A stretch of DNA of 64,000 nucleotides from Sabellastarte sp. h YS-2021. Lineage: Eukaryota; Annelida; Polychaeta; Sabellida; Sabellidae. The DNA lies in contig OZ024927.1 of the NCBI GenBank assembly GCA_964017235.1, positions 21,595,160 to 21,659,159 of the forward strand, given 5' to 3'. The notes below the pieces were generated by a model, which saw nothing but the letters and a program-made list of their open reading frames with translations, was not told where the DNA came from and did not search any database. Each line of letters starts with the position of its first letter. The first letter of the stretch is position 1. This document shows, one piece after another, positions 11,876 to 23,000 of this stretch. Made by a program: the position numbers and the translations under genes.

Positions 11876-13147
11876 CATTGTGGTATTTTTGCCTATTGTG
11901 AAATATTATTGGCCTATCTTGATAACTGAACAGAAATCATAATTTTAAATCTGAAAGAAATGATGTCATACATTCTTATCACATCAACAAAATAGACGGA
12001 ATTGCCAAAAATAGCAAGCTACATCACCAACAATGTGCATCACAATTCAGGTCCGTTATTGGTTTCTTAAAATACATTTATTTCTAATGTAAAGGTAGCC
12101 TTGCCACAGGCGTTTATATGTATAATATAGACAGATCTGTTTGATTGCATTATAAGTATTTTTCATAATGCTCTCATACATTTACTTAGCCTAGCTTGCT
12201 GAGGAGACTAGAAAGGCCTCTGATACAGTGTGCATTATGGCAAAAAATATTTCATGTTTGCATTATGGTTGAGACAGGCCAGGCTAATGTAAAGGGGTCT
12301 ATGGTGGTAAGTATTAAACAACATTGTAGCCTTACTTAAGACTTTACTGAACAGATATACCGGTATTTATTTTTTAAATATGTGTTTCTTCTGAGAAGTA
12401 CTCATTTTTATGGTGTACAAGTTGTGCCAACTTGTGGTCTCGATAATGCAGACAATGTGTTGAAAGATACATTAAATTCTTTATTAAGTTGGGTTTTGTA
12501 TCACTTTCAAGAGATTTTATTGACGTAATAATATGTAGATGAAAAGCAGCGCAAACTAGTTGCTTGCTATTTTTACACAGAACCTTATTACTCTCCTCAT
12601 CCTCAGTAAATCAATATTAATTAAGGTCCAAAGATTAAGGCTTAAAGATTGTGCACCATAACTTGTTAGATTGTTGTAGTAAATAATTAGACTTATACAC
12701 TGCAAGTGCCACTTTATGCACTTAAAAAGGGGAAAGTTTTCATCCTGGGACAAAAATCTCATTAAATTTCACTCTTGCCATATTTACAAGTGTTATCTAG
12801 ATGATTAAACAAACCCAACTGGCTGCCGAGGTATTGCATACCATGTGCCCGACAGTGAAATCCCCTATAAACCTTTGTTTTCACCTCACAGCTTTTTGAA
12901 AAACTAGAAAATTTTCTAAATAGAAAAATCCGCACCGCATCGCTAGCTGCCACGCCGGACATATGTATAAACAGTGAACTACTTCCTTTATTTCTATTTT
13001 ATTTAGCCAGGCTCCTGAAGAGGGTGGTTCTACCAACGTGGGTAATTCATTACCTGCTGGATACTATGGTTGCGATTTTGGAATTTACAGCTTTGACATT
13101 TCATTAATTATCTGACACTTGCTATGTATATGGTAAGATGTAAACTG
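11876..13147. repeat. 1.27-kb tandem duplication, copy 2
   Basis: This is the second copy. The breakpoint context is TAAGATGTAAACTG at the end of each copy. The near-identity indicates a very recent duplication or an assembly artefact. Confidence 0.9.
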
Positions 13148-14807
13148 CTCATTGACCTCTCGACTCTGGCCTTTAAATAAAAATTAAATAATGTGCATGT
13201 TACAAATCATATAAGCTCTCTAAAATACACAAGCCTCACACAAGGTTAAGCTGCAACAAACATTCTACATAGTTTGACAACTCTAACACAAAATTACTAG
13301 CCTTTCTCAAAGGAAGCCTCTTTCTTATTTGGATAAAACTTTCAGTGAACATAAGGGATGAGACGGTACAAAAATATGTACATCGGTAGGTCGCCAATGC
13401 AAAACCGTACCAATTCCAGAATTCTACATTTTAGTACACCCCAAACAAACATGAACGTCTCCTTTTCACGACATCGCAATAAAAGTGGCCAAATGCACGA
13501 AATATGAGATAAAAAGTTAAAATATCTTCAGATTTCTTGTTTGTTCCCTAGATTTTAAGTTTTCCTTCAATTATAAATTATAAATTGTCGTAACCACAAC
13601 ATGGTAGTTCTACTCAATGTAATCACTATTACTATCAAATGCATGTAAATTGGGGATAAAACCATTTCATTTCTTCAGATTTTGAGTATGTTTCTAATAT
13701 TTTAACTCTTGCTTCCATTATATGTGCTGACAAGCGAAGTGGCGGTTGTAAAATCTCATCACGGTATTTCAGTAAAATGCTCTCGATACCAAAATACCGG
13801 AACTACCGTCCCATCCCTAGTGATCATCATACTGTCTTACACATACTGATTTTCAGATACAGTGAGCCAACACCTCTTAACATATACAAGGACTTTATGA
13901 ATCCCCAGTCCTTCTATATATGTTTTGAAAATACTTTCTGATACAAAGCTGAGCCTTTAGAAAGGCTACGAAATGATCATTGCATACACAAACAAAAAGA
14001 CATATTTAGAGTTCACATGTTCATGAATCACACTATCAATGGAGGTATACTTAAAACAAGCAGCTGTATCATGTATTGGTCAGTAATATATCTAGAAGTG
14101 GACTACAAGCAATTATTAAATTGTAAGTATACAAAGATTTTGTTGTCTTTCTCATTTGCCCCCTTCTAATAACAATGGTGATATGCTATACCTATAATTT
14201 ATGAGCTACTAAATACCATGTAGAGCCTTAAATTCTAAGCAATATTTTGGACAGCCTATTTTTCCTGTCCTCGGCTGTTTTGATGTTTCAAAATGCAAGT
14301 ATTGGAGAAAAACCTTATATTCTGAAAAATTACAAATTCAAATGGGCTACACATTAATATCCCAGATGACAACCAAATTTCTTTGTTGTGAATAGACAAA
14401 GTAAAAACATTTTTTTTTCACAGATGATACTTTCATTTTAAAAAATGATTCTTTGTTTACTTAAAATTATTGTCAACCTTAACAGTAAATTTAGCTTTTT
14501 TGTACTAACATAGTCATTGTGCTTTCTTACAATGCAGTTCTTTTTAAATTTCACTCTCACAGCAAAATTTAAACTATATTTAATGTAATCTGATATGTCT
14601 TTCTCTTTAGTCTAAGGTTTCATTTTTTAATTACTTAGATCTTTAAGTAAAATTTCACATATAAACTGCTTCATTATTTCACTCTCAAACTGATTTACGA
14701 CCTTGAGGTCATATTAAGTCATTGATGCAATTAAAACCCCACAAATGTGTTGATTGAATGAAACTTCGATAACATTTGCTTTACTTTATTTCTCTGTTTA
14801 TTCTTAG
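13148..14807. other. Upstream region of the nested gene; no exon identified
   Basis: This is AT-rich sequence within the IRF-A intron. It ends in a pyrimidine-rich tract and AG at 14806-14807, a plausible splice acceptor for the exon that holds the nested CDS. No upstream non-coding exon or promoter could be assigned. Confidence 0.4.
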
Positions 14808-14845
14808 ATATGATGAACAACAGATAGATCCCATTAAACAGAAAG

Positions 14846-15994
14846 ATGACAGTTCTTCCCTATCTCTCAATGCTCCTTTCCTTCCTGAGTATAATTTACC
14901 ACATCTGTACCTCCCAAGCTATACCTTCTCTGTACAAGGCAATGATCAGCAGTGGTTTCCAAACAGTTACTCCTCACTCTGAACCAGGAACCTGGAACTC
15001 TACGTTGACGATGAAGGTGGTCACCAATGATGGTAAGGTGGTAAGCCACAACCTTGGATTAAACCTCTCCACAGAACTTGTGATGGACACTTATCATCAC
15101 TTTGTTGCATTCAATAACCTCACACTAAAGACAGAGTTCCGCAAAATAAATGTTTTAGCCAACATTTTGGACCTCACAGAAATTTATGATATAGCGACAG
15201 AAGGCCTTAGTCATCAGGATGTCTTGGATTATATCTCTCAAATGGCAAGATTTACCCATTACCAACCTCAGTTAACACTCCGTCATTATGACCCCTCCAT
15301 AGGCTACAAACACTTTGTCTGGGTTAGTCTGACACCAAATGGGGTCAATGTACTGGATGAATTGACATTTAATACTGGCAGGCCCCTTGTGATCACCACC
15401 CGGGAACTAGAAAATCAGAAAATGTACCGAGATGTTGAATGCGTCATTGAAAGTGCAATCACTGCTAATGGATACGTGAGGGCCTTGCCCAATGGCCGCC
15501 TAGGTCTCTCACCATTAAATATCACTAAGGGAGCTGCTTTTCTGGTGAGGCAATATCTGGGATTCACCTCAAATGTCCAGAGGGAATACAAAGAATTCGA
15601 GGATGGCACCAGTGTGCACGTGCAAATCTTCCTCCCAGAACGATGGCCGAATGGTAGTGCGAGGTCTCCAAATTTGGGAAAAGCAGCATATGTATCACGG
15701 GGATACAAAGAGAATGTCTTTGTCAGTACTAAAGGGTCACAAATTAACAATTTTGCTCTCAGTGAAAAAGATCCTCGCTTCTTTTATACGATGAAACTTC
15801 AGGGGACTGACTTCAGCGTGTTCTTGAGCACATCTAAATTAGATCATTATCTTGCAGTCCGAATGCCAGACCGGGAACTCTACCTGCAGAACGTCCCTCA
15901 CCTACAAGACTTTGAACGGGGCTATGACAATGCTAAGTTTAAGGTGTTTCAAATTGGAAAGCATTTGAACTTTTATGCCAAGGGCGGAGACTAA
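14846..15994 (+). CDS. Nested gene: predicted secreted protein with IL-1-like beta-trefoil C-terminal half
   Basis: This encodes a 382-aa protein. The start is supported by an in-frame TAG at 14825 with no other ATG between. A possible splice acceptor (AG at 14806-14807) suggests an upstream non-coding exon. Residues 1-25 look like a signal peptide (hydrophobic core LSMLLSFLSII, cleavage after TSQA). The mature part has about five N-glycosylation sequons, including N51 and N73, and only one cysteine. Residues about 190-376 have the alternating hydrophobic strands of a beta-trefoil. The end in particular (VFVST, RFFYTMKL, FSVFLSTSKLDHYLAV, ELYLQ, FKVFQI) follows the strand pattern of IL-1 family cytokines. 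An FGF-like or other trefoil fold is the alternative. The gene sits antisense inside the IRF-A intron. A real gene is likely; the fold is inferred by eye, and cytokine activity is a hypothesis. Confidence 0.75.
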   Translation: MTVLPYLSMLLSFLSIIYHICTSQAIPSLYKAMISSGFQTVTPHSEPGTWNSTLTMKVVTNDGKVVSHNLGLNLSTELVMDTYHHFVAFNNLTLKTEFRKINVLANILDLTEIYDIATEGLSHQDVLDYISQMARFTHYQPQLTLRHYDPSIGYKHFVWVSLTPNGVNVLDELTFNTGRPLVITTRELENQKMYRDVECVIESAITANGYVRALPNGRLGLSPLNITKGAAFLVRQYLGFTSNVQREYKEFEDGTSVHVQIFLPERWPNGSARSPNLGKAAYVSRGYKENVFVSTKGSQINNFALSEKDPRFFYTMKLQGTDFSVFLSTSKLDHYLAVRMPDRELYLQNVPHLQDFERGYDNAKFKVFQIGKHLNFYAKGGD

Positions 15995-16053
15995 CCATGT
16001 TTTGTGCAAATTTAGGGATTATCAATAAGGTGAAAGTAAAATTCTGCATATTC

Positions 16054-16059
16054 AATAAA
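16054..16059 (+). terminator. Polyadenylation signal of nested gene
   Basis: AATAAA lies 60 bp after the stop codon of the nested secreted-protein gene. Confidence 0.6.
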
Positions 16060-16349
16060 AGGTAATTTAAATAGGCTAGTGATAAAAACCCACAAAATGG
16101 TGTAAACTGCACATTGCTAAGTTATAATGCTAGCTAAAATGATAATTTCACTACACTCTCAACAAATGTTTAAAAATATAAAGGGCACTAGCTTACGACA
16201 GTCAGTGTTTATCATGGTTTTATTGAAATGATTAGTAAATAAATAAGTAAAAGATTATTTACACCAGTAAACAATCATAAACCATCCAGTTAGTTCCATT
16301 TTGTGTGGTACTAGTCATAAACACTAAAACAAGATATTACATATATATT

Positions 16350-16629
16350 TGTTGTTCAACAGAATTAACTGTACAATTGATTTCAACCTGATGTGTTCAT
16401 ACCTTAATAAACCATATATATTTTTTGTTCAACAGGATTAACTGTACAATTGATTTCAACCTGATGTGTTCATACCTCAATAAACCATACTTTTTTGTTC
16501 AACAGAATTAACTGTACAATTGATTTCAACCCAATGTGTTCATACGTTAATAAACCATATATATTTTTTGTTCAACAAGATTAACTGTACAATTGATTCA
16601 ACCTAATGTGTTCATACCTTAATAAACCA
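16350..16629 (+). repeat. Four tandem units of about 73 bp
   Basis: Each unit reads TTGTTCAACA, then ATTAACTGTACAATTGATT, then TGTGTTCATAC, then TTAATAAACCATA. Every unit carries its own AATAAA. The block lies about 350 bp after the nested gene's stop and could offer alternative 3' ends. Confidence 0.85.
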
Positions 16630-16689
16630 AAGAATTTATAGTGTGTTTTTCATTCAATGGTTTATACCAGTGAAATATACTTGGACTTC

Positions 16690-16850
16690 CAGTCCTGGGG
16701 GTACAGTTCTGTGGTGTGGAACACATTCAACAACTGGCTCCCCTGTCCTGAGTTTGAATCCCGGTCCCTGCCTGAAGTGGGAAATGTTGGTGGTTGCTTG
16801 TGGGTCCCCAAATGGTTATCAGTGCTAAACTGCTAATATACCCTGGGTTG
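16690..16850 (+). repeat. Possible tRNA-derived SINE head
   Basis: A B-box-like segment, GAGTTTGAATCCCGG, follows about 50 bp after TGTGGTGTGGAAC, which partly fits an A box. The tRNA-like length of about 76 nt from GGGGGTACAG supports the idea. No tail or target duplication was found. Confidence 0.35.
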
Positions 16851-16851
16851 G

Positions 16852-16968
16852 TACTCACAAAAGGGATCAGGCTCAAGTTGAGCCAAAAATCAGCTCAGGT
16901 TTACCACTGTTTATTCAAAATTTGAGCTGATTTTTGGCTCAGCTTGAGCTTGATCCCATTTGTGAATA
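16852..16968. repeat. Long inverted repeat: 51-bp arms, 15-nt loop
   Basis: Left arm 16852-16902 and right arm 16918-16968 match at about 45 of 51 positions when one is reversed. The core AGCCAAAAATCAGCTCA is perfect. A transcript in either direction would fold into a long hairpin. It may be a small foldback element or a small-RNA precursor. Confidence 0.85.
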
Positions 16969-17589
16969 TGGCCCCTGATACACACAGACACTTCTCTCTT
17001 ATATACCCTCAGCTGCTCCCTGTAATACCAGTGGTGTTAAACTAAAAACAATGGATTAAATGAACCTTTGAAATATACATTTGGACCCAATTAAAAAAAA
17101 ACATGTTAGACCTGACATTGGACTCATAGGCATAAACTGTGTAACGTGGGGGGAAATTGTACTTATGTTTAAAATGTTAGCGAAATTTGCTGGAATTTAT
17201 TTTCACTAATGGGAAGTTCCCACTGAAGAGATGAACACAGATTCAAATTTTACTGGGAAAGTCATTTTCACTGTCCAAAGTAATCAATTTTCAATATCCG
17301 AAGCTATCTATTTTCAATATTCAAAGTAATCAGCTTAACAGATAAAACTAATACTAGGTGAAAAGTGACTTACTTACAAAGCCCCAATCTCCCAGTTCTA
17401 ATCTTTTTTTGTGAAAGTCGGGTAAACACTGTTTACAACCCTAGAACCAAGTAAATTCCCCCCAAAAAATAATATAATGCAACTTTATGGTCACCTTAAA
17501 GCAAAGTTGTGCTCACCTCACCTAAATCTGTAATCATAACCATAAGGGTCATGCGACCCTTAACCCTTTGTTTGTACATAGTTAAACCT

Positions 17590-18190
17590 TAACTTAAGGT
17601 AACCTTATCATATCATCCTTATCTCTCATTAAGGTGACAATCCTAAACCTCTAGGACCAATAATAAGCAAGTTATAAGCACTTTTAAGTTTGGTTACCCT
17701 CGTTTGACCAAATCCGACCACACCAAAGATTCCCAGCTCATGATTTCCTATAGGTTGTTTTACCAACCCAAACCTCTATGACCCATAATAAGCGAGTTTA
17801 ATGAGCACTTGAAGGAGTGGCCCAAGGTTAAATCTGACCACACCAGAAGATTCCAAGCCCATGATTGGCCATAGGTTGCTTTCACAACCCAAACCTCTAG
17901 GACCAATAATAAGCAAGTTATAAGCACTTTTAAGTTTGGCTATGCTTGTTTGACCTTGCAAGAGAGGCCCAAGGTCAAATCTGACCACACCAAATGATTC
18001 CCAGCCATGATTTCCTGTAGATTGGTTTATCATCCCAAACCTCTAGGACCAATAATAAGTGAGTTGTAAGCACTTTTAGGCTTGTCTATTCTCGTTTGAC
18101 CTTGAAGGAGAGGCCCAAGGTCAAATCTGACCACACCCAGATTTCCAGCCCATCATTTCCTATAGGCTGGTTTTTACAAATGAGTTATAA
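17590..18190. repeat. About four tandem units of 120-150 bp with nuclear-receptor-like half sites
   Basis: Units contain CCCAAACCTCTAGGACCAAT, AATAAGYGAGTT, GCACTTTTAAG and CCCAAGGTCAAATCTGACCA. A further unit lies at 19026-19160, separated from these by the hAT-like insertion. AGGTCA-AATC-TGACC forms an inverted repeat with a 4-bp spacer in several units. Confidence 0.75.
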
Positions 18191-18197
18191 GCATTTT

Positions 18198-19025
18198 CAG
18201 TGTTCACTCTCGAGCGCGATTTCACGAGTTTGTACACACTCTAGGGCGAGTTGTCACAATACCAACTCACCAACGCGTCTGCACTGTCACTACCAGGCGA
18301 AACACTCAAAACTAACTCTATTATCGGAAGCGACATACATATTTCCTCATAGAAATGGCTGAGAAAGACATCAAAGTGTGTTTATTTTATTTGATACATC
18401 CAGCTAACAATACTTCACGTGAGAATTAAGTATTCCCGTGAGATTTCAGTGCTTTTTATTGAATTTTTAACTTGACTTCTGCATATGGTTTCACAGACGA
18501 AACAACTACTGACCAAAGAAATTTGTCTTTTATCGGAAGTGACGACATACATATTCCCTCATAGACATGGGTGAGATAGACATGAAAGTGAGTTTATATT
18601 ATTTGATACATCCAGCTACCAGTAATTCACGTGAGAATTCGGTATTCCTTTGGGATTTCAGTGCTTATTTTTGTTGAATTTTTAAGTCGTCTTCTGCATG
18701 TAGTTTCACAGGCGAAACAGTCGAAACAACTACTGACCAAAGAAATTTGTATGTTATTGGAAGAGACAAAATATATATTTGTTCAAAGAAAACAGTAAAA
18801 TTTTTAATAAATTGACAAATAGAAATAGTGTTAATTAATTTATTTGAACTTTTAGCTTAGCATTTATTTTATTTTTTAAATAAAGTGGATTTTATGCAAT
18901 CCCAAATTGGAATTAAATATTCCAAAATTTCAAAGCATGTCTCACATTATTTCACAGTTGTCTCACCTTTTAAAGTGAAGGGAGACAGTCTGTCTCGCAC
19001 TGAGTTTTGACGAGAGCGAACACTG
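18198..19025. mobile_element. hAT-like MITE
   Basis: The ends are CAGTGTTCACTCTCG (left) and, reversed, CAGTGTTCGCTCTCG (right), matching at 14 of 15 positions. The element interrupts a 140-bp repeat unit exactly. The uninterrupted sister units read AAGCACTTTTAAG, and the flanks here read GCATTTT on the left and GCACTTTT on the right, an imperfect 7-8-bp target duplication typical of hAT. The interior has two diverged tandem halves (about 18319-18530 and 18531-18765) and no transposase. Confidence 0.7.
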
Positions 19026-19374
19026 CACTTTTAAGTTTGGCTATCCTTGTTTGACCTTGAAGGAGGGGCCCAAGTTCAAATCTGACCACACCAAAAGACT
19101 CCCAGCCCATGATTTCCTACAGGTTGATTTCACATTCGAAATCTCTAGGACCAATAATTAGAGAGTTCAAGGCATAATTTTAACAAATTTTTTATCAACC
19201 GATGATCAAGCACCCGTCAATCAGTCAATTATGGCCCAATTGATCCCAATATGAACTGGCGCCTAGAATCTTATGTCAGGAATTTGCTTACCAAATTTTG
19301 TGACCCACACCTAGTACTTTCTGAGAAAATCTGGTGAAAAAGGAATTTAAAAAAAATGTATTTTAATTTGATAA

Positions 19375-19570
19375 TGTGACCTTAATAAAGGTCAAAGGTC
19401 AAATTTATGCTTGTCAAAAATTGTTCCCATGCCTATAGAAGATAACTGCCAAATATCATTAGGATAGGCCAAATATGAAGGAGATATTCAGGGGACATGA
19501 TTATGTGGCGGCTGACTGAAAACTGGGGGTGAAAGCAATAAGCGTCTCCTTTTCAAGGGATGCTTAATTA
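19375..19570 (-). repeat. Dispersed element head with DR1 motif (second copy)
   Basis: This is homologous to 8100-8312 in the same orientation, including AGGTCA-A-AGGTCA at 19389-19401 and an AAGCATCCCTTGAAAAGGAGAC imperfect hairpin on the minus strand. The 140-bp repeats lie on its downstream side. Confidence 0.65.
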
Positions 19571-20059
19571 TCTGTTTTGCATGCATTTTATATATCTGTA
19601 GAGGAATGTAATGACATAAAGCACTGTGTTCAGATGTTCACAAATTAACTTATATGTAGTAATTTTTATTAGCATATATTTTGCCTGGATGCACATTCCA
19701 ATTTAAATACCATCACAAGAAACTTTGACAAATCATGAAAATTGTTAAAACCCTTCTAAAGGTGCCCAATACTCAGAACTGCAGATAAAGGTCTGCAATT
19801 TCGCTTATTTCGGCATATAAAAATTAGAAAGTAACTGAATAATATATTGCAACAAAATACTAAAATCCTCACAATTTCTGGGACAAGGACGAAATACCCA
19901 TTTTTGTAAAAAAAATCTAAAAAAATCAATTGTCTGTTGTTTGTGTCCATTGTTTTGTGCAATAAAAGCTTATATAAAACAAGACCACTGCCATGGTATG
20001 TATCTCTCGCCGAGCATTACAGGGGAAGAAACACCTTTTCTGAGATAGTCACAATTTTT
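19571..20059. other. Gene-free flank of the large satellite
   Basis: AT-rich sequence; no gene or repeat boundary could be fixed here. Confidence 0.35.
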
Positions 20060-23000
20060 TCATTTTCCGCTAAAAACCATGATGGCCGCCAAAAGTGGTG
20101 AAAACTGAAATTTTCCCCTAGGCACAGAATACTGTTTTACTACCCTGTGGGTCCAAAATTCGCATGAAATCGCTCTATCTCTTACCATTTCGAAGATATT
20201 TTCAATGTTTATTTTGGCGAAAATTGAAATTTTTTCCCCTTTGCATATTATACTCTTGAAATTTTTTGCCTTTGCATAGGACACTCTTATATTACCCTTC
20301 GGATAAAAAATTCACTCTTAATCGCTCTATCTCTTATGGTTATCGAGATATTCACACTTTTTCATTTTCTGCTAAATTCAAAGATGGCCGCCAAAAGTGG
20401 CGAAAATTGAAATTTTTCCCCTTTGCATAGGGCACTCTTGTACTGCCCTGAGGATCAAAAATTCGCCCCAAAACACTCTATCTCGTACAGTTTTCGAGAT
20501 ATTCACACTTTTTCATGTTCTGCAAAAATCCAAGATGGCCGCCAAAAGTGGCAAAAATTGAATATTTTCCCCTTTGCATAGGATACTGTTGTACCATCCT
20601 GTGGGTCAAAAATTCGCTCAAAATTCCTCTATCTCTTATGGTTTTCGAGATATTCACACTTTTTCATTTTCCGCAAAAATCCAAGATGGCCGCCAAAAGT
20701 GGCGAAAATTAAAATTTTTCTGTTTCGCATAGGACACCCTTGTACTACCCTGTGGGTCAAAAATTCGCTTGAAATCACTCTATCTCTTACTGTTTTCGAG
20801 ATATTCACACTTTTTCATTTTCCACAAAAATCCAAGATAGCCGCCAAAAGTGGCAAAAATGGAAAATTTTCTCCTTTGCATAGGATACTCTTGTACTACA
20901 ATGCGGGCCAAAAATTCGCTCAAAATCGCTCTATCTCTTACGGTTTTCGAGATATTCACACTTTTTCATTTTCCGCTAAAATCCAAGATGGCCGCCAAAA
21001 GTGGCGAAAATTGAAATTTTTCCCCTTACATAGGACACTCTTGTTCTACCCTGTGGATCAAAAATTCACTCGAAATCGCTCTATCTCTTACGGTTTTCGA
21101 GATAGTCACACTTTTTCATTTTCCGCAAAATTCCAAGATGGCCGCCAAAAGTGACAAAAATGGAAAATTTCCCCCTTTGCATAGGACACTCTTTTACTAC
21201 CCTGTGGGTCAAAAATTCGCTCGAAATCACTCTATCTTTTATGGTTTTCGAGATATTCACACTTTTTCATTTTCCGCAAAATTCCAAGATGGCCGCCAAA
21301 AGTGGCGAAAATTGAAATTTTTCCCCCTTGCATAGGACACTCTTGTACTACCCTGTGGGCCAAAAATTAGCTCGAAATCGCTCTATCTCTTACGGTTTTC
21401 GAGATATTCACACTTTTTCATTTTCCGCAAAAATCCAAGATGGCCGCCAAAAGTGGCGAAAATTAAAATTTTTCTGTTTCACATAGGACACCCTTGTACT
21501 ACCCTGTGGGTCAAAAATTCGCTTGAAATCACTCTATCTCTTACCGTTTTCGAGATATTCACACTTTTTCATTTTCCACAAAAATCCAAGATAGCCGCCA
21601 AAAGTGGTAAAAATGGAAAATTTTCTCCTTTGCATAGGATACTCTTGTACTACAATGCGGGCCAAAAATTCGCTCAAAATCGCTCTATCTCTTACGGTTT
21701 TCGAGATATTCACACTTTTTCATTTTCCGCTAAAATCCAAGATGGCCGCCAAAAGCGGCGAAAATTGAAATTTTTCCCCTTTGCATAGGACACTCTTGTT
21801 CTACCCTATGGGTCAAAAATTCACTCGAAATGGCTCTATCTCTTACAGTTTTCAAGATATTCACACTTTTTCATTTTCTTCAAAAATCCAAGATGGCCGC
21901 CAAAAGTGGCGAAAATTGAAATTTTTCCCCTTACATAGGACACTCTTGTTCTACCCTGTGGATCAAAAATTCACTCGAAATCGCTCTATCTCTTACGGTT
22001 TTCGAGATAGTCACACTTTTTCATTTTCCGCAAAATTCCAAGATGGCCGCCAAAAGTGACAAAAATGGAAAATTTCCCCCTTTGCATAGGACACTCTTTT
22101 ACTACCCTGTGGGTCAAAAATTCGCTCGAAATCACTCTATCTTTTATGGTTTTCGAGATATTCACACTTTTTCATTTTCCGCAAAATTCCAAGATGGCCG
22201 CCAAAAGTGGCGAAAATTGAAATTTTTCCCCCTTGCATAGGACACTCTTGTACTACCCTGTGGGCCAAAAATTAGCTCGAAATCGCTCTATCTCTTACGG
22301 TTTTCGAGATATTCACACTTTTTCATTTTCCGCAAAAATCCAAGATGGCCGCCAAAAGTGGCGAAAATTAAAATTTTTCTGTTTCGCATAGGACACCCTT
22401 GTACTACCCTGTGGGTCAAAAATTCGCTTGAAATCACTCTATCTCTTACCGTTTTCGAGATATTCACACTTTTTCATTTTCCACAAAAATCCAAGATAGC
22501 CGCCAAAAGTGGCAAAAATGGAAAATTTTCTCCTTTGCATAGGATACTCTTGTACTACAATGCGGGCCAAAAATTCGCTCAAAATCGCTCTATCTCTTAC
22601 GGTTTTCGAGATATTCACACTTTTTCATTTTCCGCTAAAATCCAAGATGGCCGCCAAAAGCGGCGAAAATTGAAATTTTTCCCCTTTGCATAGGACACTC
22701 TTGTTCTACCCTGTGGGTCAAAAATTCACTCGAAATGGCTCTATCTCTTACAGTTTTCAAGATATTCACACTTTTTCATTTTCTTCAAAAATCCAAGATG
22801 GCCGCCAAAAGTGGCGAAAATTGAAATTTTTCCCCTTACATAGGACACTCTTGTTCTACCCTGTGGATCAAAAATTCACTCGAAATCGCTCTATCTCTTA
22901 CGGTTTTCGAGATAGTCACACTTTTTCATTTTCCGCAAAATTCCAAGATGGCCGCCAAAAGTGACAAAAATGGAAAATTTCCCCCTTTGCATAGGACACT

